64,000 nt of DNA from Paragonimus westermani (Eukaryota > Platyhelminthes > Trematoda > Plagiorchiida > Troglotrematidae), in the NCBI GenBank assembly GCA_008508345.1, contig QNGE01000426.1, positions 33,051 through 97,050 on the forward strand. Reading direction: 5' to 3'. Made by a program: the position numbers and the translations under genes. Under the pieces are notes generated by a model. It did not search any database. It had not been told where the DNA came from and saw only the letters and a list, made by a program, of their open reading frames with translations. How positions within the stretch are numbered: the first letter of the stretch is position 1; every line of letters begins with the position of its first letter. Positions 38,397-51,170 of this stretch are shown one piece after another.

Positions 38397-39375
38397 TGTT
38401 ATCTGTCTGCCTACCCATTTTTTTTAAAAAAAGTTATTGGGTATTTGGACACGCAAAAACAAAAGACGGAACGTTTGTTTGTGTTCTCATACTTTTGCAT
38501 TTTTTTGGATGCATTATCGGGCCCGCAGCTCAAACGAGGTTCGGGACCAGGTTTATTCGCATGTTAACCCTTTTCTTCCTTGAGTCTATCATCTTAGGAC
38601 AGGATAACAAGAACAGAAAAGCAAAGGCTGCGACACCCAAAGTTGGTTATGAAAATACTATTAGTCGACCGGATACTCTGACATGATGAATTATTCATTT
38701 CCGCTTGTCGTGCAGGCACATCACCGTGGTCTCTCTCACTTCTAGACGATCCGTACATGGCTACCTATCGTACAGTATTGGAGAAACGTACCCCCTACTC
38801 TCCCAAGAGTTTTTCGGGTTGGGTGGTCCGCTGCGATAAAAAAACGTACGAAAGACTAAATACTGTAAATAAAAGCATCCTATGAGACCAACAGCCATTC
38901 TTGACAGATCCTTCCCAGAATTCTGACAGTACCTACCCCATGTCATTAGTCTTTATTTGTATCACCTTGTAGCTGTAATCAGCAAAATAGAAGGTGAAAC
39001 TTTGTTCCCTCCTCTCTCTTTCTGGAATAAAGAAGGCATGTGTACTTCTTACTAGCCTTCTGATGGACAGCTATGCAGCAAACACAATAAATAATATGTT
39101 TGATAATCGCATTCACTTGCACATTTGTGATGATTTCGGTTTTTTTATGCCTACTTTCGTTTTAGTTAAACTACTATTTTAGTGGTCTCCGGTACGGGGC
39201 TAAAAATACAACTTGCTCCGCGTCTCGCTAGCTTGACGTGTCTACTCCACACATTCTATTTTCCAGCGTCGACACCAGTACACCGTGGACAACGCGCTGT
39301 TTTCATTGTCGTTCTGTTATCGATGGTAGAACTGACTGAGTAATATTCTGTTGGGCTGGTTCCAACAACTTTTGT
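38397..39375. other. No recognisable gene
   Basis: A hydrophobic plus-strand frame (38,355-38,686) overlaps the direct repeat and has no recognised family. Nothing else is seen. Confidence 0.4.
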
Positions 39376-39478
39376 AGGTGATTGGTTGATCCCAGTTAAG
39401 GCGTTGTTGGTTGTACACGCAGACTGTCATAGCTGCTGAACAGTCTCGTGTGCGACGAAAATGATCGATCGCGTGAAT
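39376..39478 (+). repeat. Direct repeat, unit 2
   Basis: Second copy of the 38,308-38,396 unit, about 1.07 kb downstream. It may mark the two ends, e.g. LTRs, of a small insertion, but the interval between has no coding sign. Confidence 0.6.
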
Positions 39479-41059
39479 TTTATGTCGCTATTTATGGTGT
39501 TGCGGGTTTTGTGTGAAGCATGCTGTCACGTCACGTACGCCTCTAGGCAGCAATAGCTGACCAGTTTTCCAGTGTTGCGCAAACCAATGAACAAGAAAAA
39601 AGAACTGTATAAACTAGAAGGTTGATCGCATAAATTGCGTGTACATGGTCCGATCAGCGACAACTGGGTGTACTGGCAGCTTATCATAACTTGACCTTAA
39701 ATCTGACTTGGATGGTAGTGTACTTTTACGGATGCTTCAGATACCACGCTTAACAAAGTACTTAATTTTCATTGGTGAATGGACTGATGCATACTTGGTC
39801 CATCTAATAGGCGAAGATTGTGACGTATCCATCGGAAGCATGATTTGTGCTGCTTGTAAATATTGAGTGTTTCAACAATGGAACTGCCCTGGTGTATCCA
39901 TAACTCACCGTTCCTAGATATGTGCAGTTCGCTATAGCCAATCTGCTTTAACCCAACCTCTAACATAGAGTCAGTATAGGAATTTAGGACCTCAGGCTGT
40001 GAGAAGAGGAGACGCATGACTATGATTTTCTCATGACTGACGATAGGTTTGATTAGTCAGCCTTTTGTGTCCCTATACCCTCACTCAGGCCAATCTCACA
40101 AACAATGGAGAACTGCAAAAACAACTAATAGTTTGAGTTTTAATTCCGAAATTTCATAATGTCTCATAATGTATTTTTACCACTATTAAATATGCGGGGA
40201 TTTAAATGGTCCTAAATCAACGGTTCTCTGACGTTTTCAGAGTATTAGCCGCGAAAGCGTCGACCCCTTATCTATCTGGGTGCAAAGTTAGCGTTCTCTT
40301 TCATAAGGTACACTCCTTGGGTACTACAATCAAAATCATGAAAACTAAGCACATTAGTCAAAGTGTTAGTATGAATTTGCGTATAGTTCTGAATATAAAT
40401 GCGATGACCCAGCAGGGTGAAATCCTATCAGCTTGAGGTCAGCAAACGGACAGTCATTTGGAAGAAACTTTGGGTCACCATAGTCAAAAATGTTATGCTA
40501 CCCTTTGTCGTTCTTCCTCAGCCCAAACACCCGTTACACGTGGTATTTCAACTGTCTAATCTAGGGCTTCTTCTACTCTAACATTTCAGTCAAGCATCAA
40601 ATTCGGCACCCAGTGTGTTGCTAGTGATGACGATGACTGTTGTATGGGTAAAATAACTGCTCCTCTGCAAGGCTCCTCGAAGCTCTTTGTCGCGGATTAA
40701 CCTATTATCCATAGGTCAGTAATACACTCATAATATCTCAGAATTCCCTCCTCAACAAGTGAATTCGATAGGATGACCAAAGCGATCCAATTCACTAAAC
40801 ACGTGATAAAATGTTCAATTAGTTACGATGATTAATTAGTATTGGGCTGAGACAACGGAGTCCACCAGCAAGAGAGATTTCATTCTAGTGAAGAGTATGT
40901 AATGCGATTTTGTGTTTGATCATTTCGAGGGCGGCCGGTGAAGATCGTGGAAGTCGAATAGAGATTTCATTGTCAGCTAGTCGGTCCAACAATCTCCTGT
41001 CGAAGATAAACACCCGATTCGAGTGTCACTTCGGTTAAATCTCACCAGTAGTGTGTATG
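39479..41059. other. No recognisable gene
   Basis: Short frames only. Confidence 0.45.
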
Positions 41060-41275
41060 CTTGCCACTACTGAGGTTTGAACTACAGACCGCGTCTTCAC
41101 GAAGTGACCATGTAGTTCACTACGGCCATTGACCTGAAAGCACAGGCGTGGCAGGATATACGTTACCGGTTGGCTTCAACAAGAAAGACGTTGAAGTGTA
41201 CTGTTTCTTCCGAAAGGGGATAGTTGAATGCAATCGTTTCATTCGAATGTAAGTGGTGTTCAAGTCTGCTCAAAC
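41060..41275 (+). repeat. Decayed tRNA-derived SINE with hammerhead remnant (copy 2)
   Basis: It contains GTGGCAGGATATACG, then CTTCAACAAGAAAGACG (41,174-41,190) in the position of the ribozyme helix II loop and second core strand, and ends with GTAAGTGGTGTTCAA, shared with the end of the copy at 48,301. Strongly mutated. Confidence 0.5.
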
Positions 41276-44200
41276 AGTCTCCCGGTTGTTCGTTAGTAAA
41301 CCTCAGTTAGAATGGAAATAACGTGGAAAGACATTCTGTTTAAAACAATGTGGTTTTGGGAGAACACTAAACAAACTATATCAGAAATTTTGCAACACCA
41401 TGACTGAGAAAACTTGTTGGGCCAAGGGCCAGGAATACACATCCCCGAATAGCAGCGAGCGGTGAGTTTGAAAGAATAACAAGGGCTCAACAGTACGCTG
41501 TTGACCGACGTGCTTGTGTGCGTGTGCGCTGTCTTCTTGAACACTGACCAACCGTTCCCTCCCTCTCGTCTGTGCTTGTTCTGTTTTTGTGACTTGCTTG
41601 ACCAATCAAGCGATTGCCTGGTTAAGACGATCGATGTTGGTTCATGCAGTTGCTAGCACTGCGCCTACCTCTGCATGTGACTAGTGATCGCACTTGGTCT
41701 ACTGTACTACCCGCTGTTCTGACTTACGGGATATGACGATTGGTGTCGCTTATGTGAATCTCCAAATGTGATGTCAGATTTACTGAGAACATTCGATCGT
41801 TCCTGGAATGGTCTGGTCACGAAAGCCTTGGATGAATGTTGGAATTCGTGGAGGACAACAATCGTGTATTATATAGAAATGCTCTAGGTCTAATTCATTC
41901 CCGAAGTTAAGGGAGGAATATAGGTTGAAAGATTTCCGCCTGAACTTGGTTCGGAAGGCAGACGGTTACACGACGCTTTGGGTTGGCATTCAAAACCTAC
42001 TTTTAAGCTATAATAAGAAAAGTCGTTACCTAGGAAACACGTTTCGGGGTGCCCGATTCGATCACCGTTGTCGTTAGAGCGGCAGTTGATATCCACTCGA
42101 ATGCCGACTCCAACACTATATGTTGAAATAAAGCACCGTTCCCGAAACCTGTCTGTTAACATGATGACCGTTTGACTTCCGCAGTGGTAATCAGCGTAAA
42201 TTTCCTACGACGGCGTTTGTGGTGATCAGTGTACGGGTTAGTGGTTGTAGGCAAAAAACCACGCAGATTCCGTCAGATCATTTCGCTTGTCATCCGGCTG
42301 GTGCCAGTCCACTCGTATAGTAATAAATAGGAACAGTCTGTAACACTTCCCTCGTGGATTACGGCAACTACCACAAATAAGGCCGAACTGCAAATGTGGT
42401 CAGGTTATAAGTAAATGACCATCCGGTTTTGCTGGACCTTAGAAGTACAACCAATGTTCATCGAAAATAAGTCGTTTTAGTGACTGAGAATTTGGTAAGA
42501 ATAGAACTACTGACGAATGAAGGTAAGAGACCGGAACATGCGACAACTCCTCATATATCTCCCTATAGGGAACAAGTCGCTGCAGATTCTTCGGAATGCA
42601 AACAGACTGAGGACGAGAATTTTGATGGGAGTCAAACACACGTATCAAACCAGTGTGTATCTTTGTATCCGCTTGTTGAACATACTCAGTGGTGAACATG
42701 CCTTTGTTCAAACATACCGGAGAACAGTCTTAAGTGAACTCGTATGCTATTTGAAACTCATGCCTGTTGCCTCAGGGAAGCTCTTTCTTTGTTCAGGCTA
42801 GCAACAGTGAGTAGTGGTTAATCACTAAGGTCTCGATTGAAACCGTAGACTTTCATACTGTGCTATTATTTTTAGAGAGAATACCGTACATACTCACCTG
42901 AATCGATAGTTCAGAGATGCTCACCTAAAGTAACACCCCTCTAGGCTACCAGATTCTTTAGATTCGCAGGAGCTTTTATTGAGAACCATGCATGCACGCA
43001 AAATTGGAGAGATCATATCTGTATCAGTCGTCTTCGGATCAATCGGTTTGCTTCAAGCGTTTTCTTTTAATGTATCCTGTCCGAAGAGGTATGCAATACA
43101 ACGGCATTTTCAGCCAACACCAACAGCCAACGGCGATTTAGTCGATTAACCTCAGTTCACACTGGATTACCATGAGGGCCGTTGAATCCGTAGAACGAGG
43201 TCAAGACCACTCGCGAGTGGTCATGATGGGCGCACACACAAAATGGGGTTGGAATGATAGAGCCTCCTTACGATTAGACTGTCTGCTATCAGGGAAGCGC
43301 GGTACTGACTTAGTGTACACTAATCCACCAGCACCTTGGAGGACACACGAAACGAAATGTACCAGCCAGTTTTGTAGGCCGTACGAAACAAGCGCTCAAC
43401 CACCGGGATCTCGTAACAGATTTTGGATACATCGTTGGTGACTACCTTATTCTGAAGATCAATTCGGGCATATTTGCGCACACATGATTCGACTTGTAGG
43501 GTTATTCCCACTTGCCTGTGACTACTTAGGTACGGCTCATGATTGAGTGGCCGCCGCGCATTTTAAAAAAGCCACTGAATTCTTAGCATCTTCTTCAGAC
43601 GAGAAACAAGTATTACCATACTCGAAGCAAGCCAGTGGAATCTTTTCTCAATTAGTATCGGTAAGGCATTGCCTTCTCAACGATTTTGTTGCACACTGCG
43701 AACCACGGTGTATGGAGAACCTGGTGATGACCGTTTGGGCCTGACCAATCGCCCAGTAATTTCATAAATGTCAACAGCGTCGGGTACGATGTTCCCTCCA
43801 GTGTCATATCGTTCGCCAACTACAGTTACAACACTCCAACTTATGCAGTTTGTTTGAAATAACCTCCATTCTGCTCAGCTCCGTCTCCTCAATGGCCAGT
43901 GTAATGTTCTTTTGCTATAAGCGCAGATTATCGAGAGGCATGTTTGAAGTCACAATAGTGATCCTGATACTATTCAATCATTGAGTTGTGCTCAACTAAG
44001 TCATGGCAGAAAATACCACATTTCTCAGCAGTCCTCAAGTACACCGCGTCACAGGATGAAGGATCAAGACTAACACGTTTTTGTGGACAACATGAACGCC
44101 GACAGCTCTAAGTAAACTTAGAGAAACTTCGCACTTACACTCACGTTTCTTCATTACCATTAAGCTGTGATGATAAAGAAACGCTTGCTTTAGACAGTTT

Positions 44201-44344
44201 CGTTTTCTTCGTTCTTCAAAAATGACTAAGATGTGAAAGACAGATGTCCTCACAGTCACTTCGTGCACTGTAAAAGTGAGTTCAGCAGAAGTCAGCTGAA
44301 ATACTTAATAAGGGTGAGAACGTTTGCATATGATCATTCAGTTA
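41276..44344. other. No recognisable gene
   Basis: Short frames only (90-94 codons at most, near 41,890-42,162, 42,439-42,801 and 43,172-43,441). A sequence at 42,795-42,850 (GTGAGTAGTGGTTAATCAC) looks faintly like a tRNA-type promoter but is not supported further. Confidence 0.4.
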
Positions 44345-44556
44345 TGCCTAGTATGAGGTCAGTGGAGTACTGGTCAACACGGTAGCCTCATGAGAGCGTA
44401 ACCGGTTTTTTAATTTCGCCGTGGCAAGGAAATGCACTACTGAGAGACTCCAACAAGAGCGAGACTCGAGGATACTTATTCTTTTTCAAAGGTACAGGCT
44501 GAAAAGCCTATGGGAATTGCACAGGTGCAATCAATCGCGAGTGATTTTCATCGTAT
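44345..44556 (+). repeat. Decayed tRNA-derived SINE with hammerhead remnant (copy 3)
   Basis: It shares GTGGCAAGGAAATGCACTAC with the 48.3-kb copy. It then shows CTGAGAGACTCCAACAAGAG followed by CGAGAC (44,440-44,466), an altered form of CTGATGAGTCC-AAACAA-GGACGAAAC. It ends near GCAATCAATCGCGAGTG. Same strand as the others. Confidence 0.6.
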
Positions 44557-47545
44557 GCTATAAAAATTAACTTCTGATTACCAATAACCGTGAAAATCTT
44601 GTTTACTGAGCATCGTATTTCAGACGGGACATTTTTCTGGTACACTTTAGTCAAGCAGCAGAGGTACTTAAAAATTTTGACAGACTGTTGTGTTGAATAC
44701 GCTGGACCAGATAAGTTACTTGTCGTATGGATAGGAATTTAACAAAGATCGTTCTGCTGAAAAGCTGTTCTGGAGCATTGAATACGAACTACCTGACACC
44801 AATAAACGCTCAACAAAATACCATACAATTGTTATGTTCTTGATCACTATCGTGCAAATACACTGAAAACAATGACCAAAACTGTCAACGGACGGCACAT
44901 ACATCTACTGACCACACAACAATATATGAAGCACAAAATTGTCTTTGCATGCACATGGGGAATAGTGCCCTACAACCCATGTGAGTGTGGGAAGACGTAG
45001 GTGAACCAGCAAGTTCCTCTTTATCTGGAAACGCCTTCCACGGGTCAGGTCTAATCGAATGTTAACAACCTGTCTCCTACTTAGTCGTAGGATTCTTTTA
45101 TGAATCATCAGCAGTGCGCATTTATTAAAAGTGGAGTATAAACAACTGCGACGTCTTCTAATGCGCCATTATAATCTCATTTGTGCTTTTGTTCAGCATT
45201 CTCAAAATACATGACTTTTTCAAAATGTACAGGTGAAAACACCTTAAAAAACATACGATACCATTCATAACCAGATGATGACTTGATTTGCGTTATATCT
45301 TTCTCCATTGACCTTCATTTCAGATGTGACTCCCTAATCCTGAAAAATATGGAGATACATCTGTTGTATTATGTAGGGGTCCCAAACCCACTGACTACTA
45401 CAGTCATTCCAAACCTATACATATGGTTACCAACTAACTGGTTACACTGAGTTAACAGATCTCAAGTAGCTTAAAACGAAGCGTTGAAAAGCTGTAAATC
45501 GTCTGGAAGTCCGCTGAAATTAAAGTGGACACTGGCACTACTCTTAGCTAACTGCGTTCACCCATTTTTATTCAGTTGACTTGTAATCAGTTGAAAAGTC
45601 CTACCGGGGCCGATAGTTCATTCTGTAAAATCGGTGGTTTGCCGCGTGGTCGTATTTCATTAACATGCCTGTAAGAAATACACAAACAAAATGAGCCACC
45701 TCATCCACTGAATAGACTTTTCTTGTCATCTACAGTAGTTGTCAACCGTAGGCCGCACTTAGCCACTCAGAGTTACAAGTACCTTGTATCATTCGGAATT
45801 TCGCAGGTTTCAAACGAATTCGTTTACCACCTTAGAAATTGTTCTCATATGGGCTACAACTCGTATAACCCGATTGTCTTCAGTCTATAGTTAAACAATT
45901 ATGAGAAATGAGGACTGGATCACGTCAAAATAAGGAGTGTGTCACAAACCAATTACCAGAGAGGCCAAAGGATTGTTTATTTCAACAGTACATTATGAGC
46001 AACGCACCGTTTTACACAAACTCACTGTTACTGTTACCTTGACTGATGCTGTAAACGATACCCCAAGAAACCCAAAAGTCGTCCGCATTGGTTCCAGCTC
46101 TCTATTACACAGAGAAATCAAACGCACTGCAGTGTGTGACCTTGGCTAATTAGTAGCAATCGTACTGGACCGATGGTTCAATCAAAGTTAGTTAGGGATA
46201 CATTACAATCGATTGATAAGTTTCCTGTGCGTTCAAAAGAACAAAAAGTGATGTGACACAGGACGCTCTCCACTTCAAAAACTTACATTGCTATTCATCC
46301 TCAACAGTGGTCTGCAGATTCACAAATCGTTAGATATGGAAAATCGTGATGAAACGTACTATCGAGCCTTGAGTTAACCATTGGCCAAATCATTCTTGAG
46401 CACTGGACAGAATTTTAAATGATACGTTATGTTCTACCTTGTAAAACGATTGTCTATGAGATGGCCATGCGTTGCGACAACTAACCCGGACGTACACAAC
46501 CACGTATACTCGCAACATCAACAATTCCGTACTCCATCGACCGTCTCTTAGGATATAAACCGGGTAGCCCTATCTACTGCATCATACAACAGGGGTAGCC
46601 GAAATTTTTTACTGCTGACTCCTCCCCCATTGTCCTATCAAATTTGGCTATCAGGACCCTCCCAACCCCATTTATAGTGATTACTCTGCAGGTCCCACAA
46701 CGGATATACCTAACCATGGTAAAACTGTGTCGGCAAGTCCATCTTTTACCATCCGGCATCAAGCCTCCCTCGTCCCCTGCTTAGACCTAGTGTACGTTCT
46801 TCCGACGAACGTTGAGTGATGCATGCATAACCAGAGGCACCAAATATCAGAACCAATTCAATTCGCTGGAAACGTAGTAGTATTGACAAGCAGTACGATC
46901 AACCACAAGAAACAAATGCACACTAGTGAACTCACTGTTCAGATAGTCTTGCGAAGGAATTAGACTTGGTCACATCTGTGCTATAATCTAATGGGTATCC
47001 AAAGAGGTGCATAGAAAGGCATAGTAGACTAAAACCACCTTCCGAGCAAGTGACCACAGTGAGAGAAAAGGAGGTTTATATAAAACTGCCTTTTAAATGT
47101 GATTATAGCATGCATCAAACAACTCCAAAGCTTTTCGGACCGGTGTCAATTAAGTGGTAACCGATTGCACGATGTGTAAAATTCTTCCCAAAATCCTATT
47201 TCACATTGCACATAGGGTCGTAAGGATCGTTGCTTGCCATCCGCTTGCTGCATGTGACCGCGTTTGTTTGTTTGCATGCATGTCGGCCTATGTGCTCCAC
47301 ACATTCCCGGCTTCCTCGTGCGCTCGACGGTCGGATCCTGAACCTTCCCAGCTATTTCTGTATAACGGTGTCGGTTTCCGCTGGTCAAGACCTATTATAA
47401 TTATCGACCAATATACGTTGAGTCTCTTTTAGTTGTCCTATTTCGCGTCTGGTATTTATTGCGTATACCTGGGGAACGGTAACTTGCTGCACATCTGAAC
47501 TAAAATAGCTCAATGTCACGAATTTCTCTCTCACAGACGATGCTC
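44557..47545. other. No recognisable gene
   Basis: Short frames only. A 62-codon minus-strand frame at 46,574-46,762 is fairly ordered (e.g. CRVITINGVGRVLIAKFD) but unrecognised. 47,150-47,430 is G/C-richer with open frames on both strands. Confidence 0.4.
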
Positions 47546-47555
47546 ACAGGACTGG

Positions 47556-47610
47556 CAGCCGAGTGGATGAGAGCGTCCACTTGCAAAGCAAAAAGTAGCC
47601 GGTTTAATCC
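47556..47610 (+). promoter_or_regulatory. Internal pol III promoter (A and B boxes) of the SINE
   Basis: CAGCCGAGTGGA matches the A-box consensus TRGCNNAGYNGG at all but the first base. GGTTTAATCC matches the B-box consensus GGTTCGANTCC except for one base change and one missing base. They lie 45 bases apart between starts. The segment between could be read as a tRNA anticodon arm but is degenerate. Confidence 0.6.
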
Positions 47611-47616
47611 TCCGCT

Positions 47617-47677
47617 TAGACCATCTCCACCTGATGAGTCCAAACAAGGACGAAACCGGTCGTGGAGTGTCGGTTTA
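47617..47677 (+). ncRNA. Hammerhead ribozyme
   Basis: All core bases are present. Helix I is CTCCAC (47,625-47,630) with GTGGAG (47,662-47,667), extended beyond a small internal loop by TAGACC with GGTTTA. The core strand CTGATGA is at 47,631-47,637. Helix II is GTCC/GGAC closing the loop AAACAA. GAAA lies at 47,652-47,655. Helix III is minimal (ACC/GGT with no loop, or one pair with a CCGG loop). The predicted cleavage follows GTC at 47,661. Very short helix III is known in animal and PLE hammerheads, which often cleave better as dimers. A chance match of core plus 6-bp and 4-bp helices is very unlikely. Confidence 0.87.
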
Positions 47678-47700
47678 CGGATAACCATCAAGAAGCATTA

Positions 47701-48300
47701 GTAAGGAAACGCATTTGTGGGGCACATAACACATTTATTTGGCTTTCAATCAAACGATTAGCTAACATTCAAGAAAGTTATGATAGTTGTACACAGACCG
47801 AGAACAGGACTGAAGGTTATCCAAATTGTGGAGACAACTTGAAAATTGAGACAAAGGGAGATTGTGGTGTCGCAACAACATATCGTATTTGAGGTGATAG
47901 CTCTTGCAGTGCGGGCACGTACCCACGAACATGCGGTCTGCAGGAGCTATAGAACCATCGTGAACAGAAAATGGTTCGTGCAACGCGTACCGTCGGATAG
48001 GCAAACAACGAACTGAAACGTTCACTTTGCTATCTTCAACGTTACACTGAAATCCAGTCACTAAACCAATTAATCAGTCTGTCAGAGAGGAAAGTTTGTC
48101 ATACAATGGTCTCATATCAGTAATCAAACTAACTTCTAACAGCATAAGTGGGATCGAAGATTTCGATCCGTCTCAAAAGTTCTAGTCGCCGGGTTATCCA
48201 TTGAAGTTAACAGCACAGCTACTGTCTCCCATCAAGACGATCCGCAAACATGGTCATTCGTCACAGGCGGAAGTGGCTGAGCATTTGGATGTGGTAGTTC
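47701..48300. other. No recognised gene
   Basis: A 99-codon minus-strand frame (48,061-47,762) includes CPHCKSYHLKYDMLLRHH, which resembles a C2H2 finger but has poor spacing. No other support. Confidence 0.35.
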
Positions 48301-48515
48301 GGTCGTGCCTAATATGCGAGGCCAATGGAGCAGTGGTCAGCAAGATTGCCTCATGAAAACGTTGCCGGAATTCTAATCCCAGCCATGGCAAGGATATACA
48401 CCACTGACAAGCCCTAATGAGAGAGATGCTTGAGTCCAGCGCTTCGTTTCGAAAGAGGTTGATTGGAAGGTCTGTTTGAATATGAAGGCTGGGATCAATC
48501 GTAAGTGGTGTTCAA
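48301..48515 (+). repeat. Decayed tRNA-derived SINE with hammerhead remnant (copy 5)
   Basis: A-box-like TGGAGCAGTGG (48,326-48,336); B-box-like GGAATTCTAATCC (near 48,367-48,379); GCCATGGCAAGG; then CTGACAAGCCCTAATGAGAG (from 48,403) in the place of the ribozyme core; tail GATCAATCGTAAGTGGTGTT. The promoter half is better kept than the ribozyme half. Confidence 0.65.
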
Positions 48516-50599
48516 CTTGAGATTAATCAGATCTCCGAAAACCCACCAATAAAGAGGTTATCGTGAAATTCGAGTCGCCAGCTCAATTCAGGGGATGAAA
48601 AGTAAATACAACGCCTTCCAAAGGCATTCTCTATTCGAGGTGAAAACATGTGCGGTTGGGTGATTGTTGTCACCTTGGTGGACCGGGGACGTTGCAAACT
48701 GTCCATCAGCCCTAACAACCAATCGGTTTACGCCCACTACCAGCACTGTTACGCGGATGTCAAATGTTCGGTTGCTGCATACGCGTGAGATGAATGTGAA
48801 GCCTAATCAACACCAACAACCAAAGAAATTGACTGGTGTGCTAGCGGTTTATGCGTAGTTTTTTACTCGCATGATCTGGATACGATAATCAAGAACTAAA
48901 AAACTAGGAAAGTAGCCACTGTCTTGTTTTGAGCGGATACTGACGATTTTGCTCGCATACTTGTGTGATACTCTGAACCGAAGATGCACCAAAACAGCCG
49001 TACAAAGTCCAATGCTGAGAAACTTAATGGGCCCACATCCTTGTCGATAGACTATATATTCGATATCGGCCCTTAGTCGAAGGAATCGGAATTGAACAGT
49101 ACAAGTGGGTCTGCAAGGTGAACAGTGTTAGAACCAGTACACTGACGGATATTTTTTTTCAATCGTCAAGGTCAGGCTACTGTTAAAATATCGAACTGTT
49201 TGACAGCAGATACATTTATGGATTGTTCAGCGAAACTGATGGCTGGATGGGTGCGGCTGCAATAAACATAACGACTACCGCCAGTGCCAACAAGATCTAG
49301 TTGAAAAATTTACATGCTTCTCCGTTAAACAACACAAGGAATCTCGCAGCCGCCATGAGATAGCAAGAAGCTCAAGTGGATGTATTCGGTAAACATCTAT
49401 AAAATTTAACGTGACCTGACATTTATTCGCAAATCAACATTTCCAGATCGGCCAGGTTACGAGAAAATAAAAAAGTGGCTATACACACTCTTTAATGTTT
49501 AATTGTAAGCCGACCGTCTCATCATCTCAGTTACCGGTTTAGATAGCTTCATGGCACACGAGGTTAATAGGAACGTCAGTCTACTGAACGAGAGTTTAGA
49601 CGACATCAGTGTCGCACCAAGACGTGGTAAGCGGACGTGGAGGTCATTGTGGACGAAAAAAGGATAAAAATCGAGAATAACGACTGAATCCCTTCGAACA
49701 GGCAAGGTAGATACTTTGAGGACAGTTTATCTTTGCAAATCGATCAATCGGGCAGCGCTTGTTGACCGGTTGAAAACCAATCAAATCAAGTCCAACTGGT
49801 CCAACATGTTTTCGGTTTTGCACTGTATGTACCAACATTATGACCCAAGTTGCTGTAGATCCAGACAGGGGTATATAAGATGGCATCCATGGTGGTTTAT
49901 TAGGAAGAGTAAAAATCAAACAAATGCGAACAAGCCATTGAGTACCACACACTGCCATTTCTGAGCGCCTCAATCATTGGGATAGATGGTTACACTGGCC
50001 CGGCCTGGCAAGCAGCGACACCTGACTTTGATCAACAAAGTAGCTGAAGCTTTTCATGACCGCGCCATGGCGGTTCTTTCGCGGTTGCTCCTAACCACCA
50101 ACGAAAGCACTGAACAATACGTAATCCGGTGAGCGCTTCACTGGCATACAAAATACTTTGCGCGATCGGCACAGACCAAAGATTTTTACTAACTGAGTTA
50201 TTCACCGTGAGCTCCGAGGTTTCTCAAACATGCGACAACATATTGCCGCGAGTTAACCGGTAGAGACAACGGCAATAGATAATCCTGAGCTCACGCGCAT
50301 ATTGTGGGGATGCGGCGGATCACTTATTCATGAAGCAAGACTAGGTGCACATACATTATGAGCCCGTCCTCTAATGGGCAACCGGACGTCTTGCTACGCC
50401 ACAAGTGATAGAGTTGGGTACAAGGGAAATGACTTCGTCAGCCCCAAATGTCTCATCGGCAATATTACAGGCAGATGAGATGGGTGAAGCATTAAGCGGT
50501 CTTAAATAGTCTGCTTCTAAAAAAACAGTAGAGTCAGAACCAGTACTGCTGTGTAATAAAGTGCACACTTTTAGGGTGATGATATCGATCCTACTAAAC
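48516..50599. other. No recognisable gene
   Basis: Short frames only on both strands (longest 109 codons, 49,644-49,973 minus), without a domain. Confidence 0.45.
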
Positions 50600-51170
50600 T
50601 CGAATGTTACCATCATTTTCAGATTAGAGACGCACTGATGGGTACAATGAGTCGGACCGCCGTTGATACTGACAGTAGTATACGAGGTAGCAGATTGATA
50701 AATAAGTACAAACGCGTAACGAAGAAGATCAAAGCAAAACAATGGAGGTCCATAATGAGGAGTCGGCAACCTTACGAATGTAATCTCGTTACCGATTATG
50801 GCACAAAACGATACCAAAGCAGTCGCAACCAGCCGTTCGGATGGTCGCGGACTCCTCAGACGGGCAGGCGACACTATCAATGTAGCGGTACAGCTGGGTG
50901 ATCAAGACTTTCGTAACTTGCGACACTGTTACTGCTTGGCCGCTTGCAGTTTATCCCAATCGACAACAGTCAAAATGAACAATGCGCGGTACGGCAAACG
51001 ATCCGTCGGCATACGTGACCCAACCATCGAAGAACGTACATCTTCATTATCTCGGTCGTCAACTCGTGCACTTCTCAAATGCACGCAGACGGACCGTATT
51101 GTAACTTATACAAATGGCCCCTCCGACACAGGCAACTCGGTGGAGGTAACGTCAATCGAACACTGAGAGT
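50600..51170. other. Stop-poor stretch with overlapping open frames
   Basis: The minus strand is open for 169 codons (50,880-50,371) and the plus strand for 87 (50,638-50,901) and 122 (50,798-51,166) in two frames. The plus strand has an acceptor-like site TTACCATCATTTTCAG just before 50,623, and a possible donor GAG|GTAACG near 51,146. The plus frame from 50,623 is strongly basic (e.g. KYKRVTKKIKAKQWR). None resembles a known family, and I cannot choose a strand. Confidence 0.25.

Larger units (their letters stand above)
47546..47700 (+). repeat. tRNA-derived SINE carrying an intact hammerhead ribozyme (copy 4)
   Basis: The head has an A-box-like CAGCCGAGTGGA (47,556-47,567) and a B-box-like GGTTTAATCC (47,601-47,610), the spacing of an internal RNA polymerase III promoter. 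About 20 bases later begins a complete hammerhead core. The order, tRNA-like promoter then ribozyme, is that of the schistosome Sm-alpha retroposons. Outer limits are estimates; no tail or target-site duplication is evident. Confidence 0.75.

Noticed and set aside
38330..38686. Hydrophobic 118-codon frame as a membrane protein
   Set aside because: It begins at a non-ATG codon inside a direct repeat and has no recognised family.
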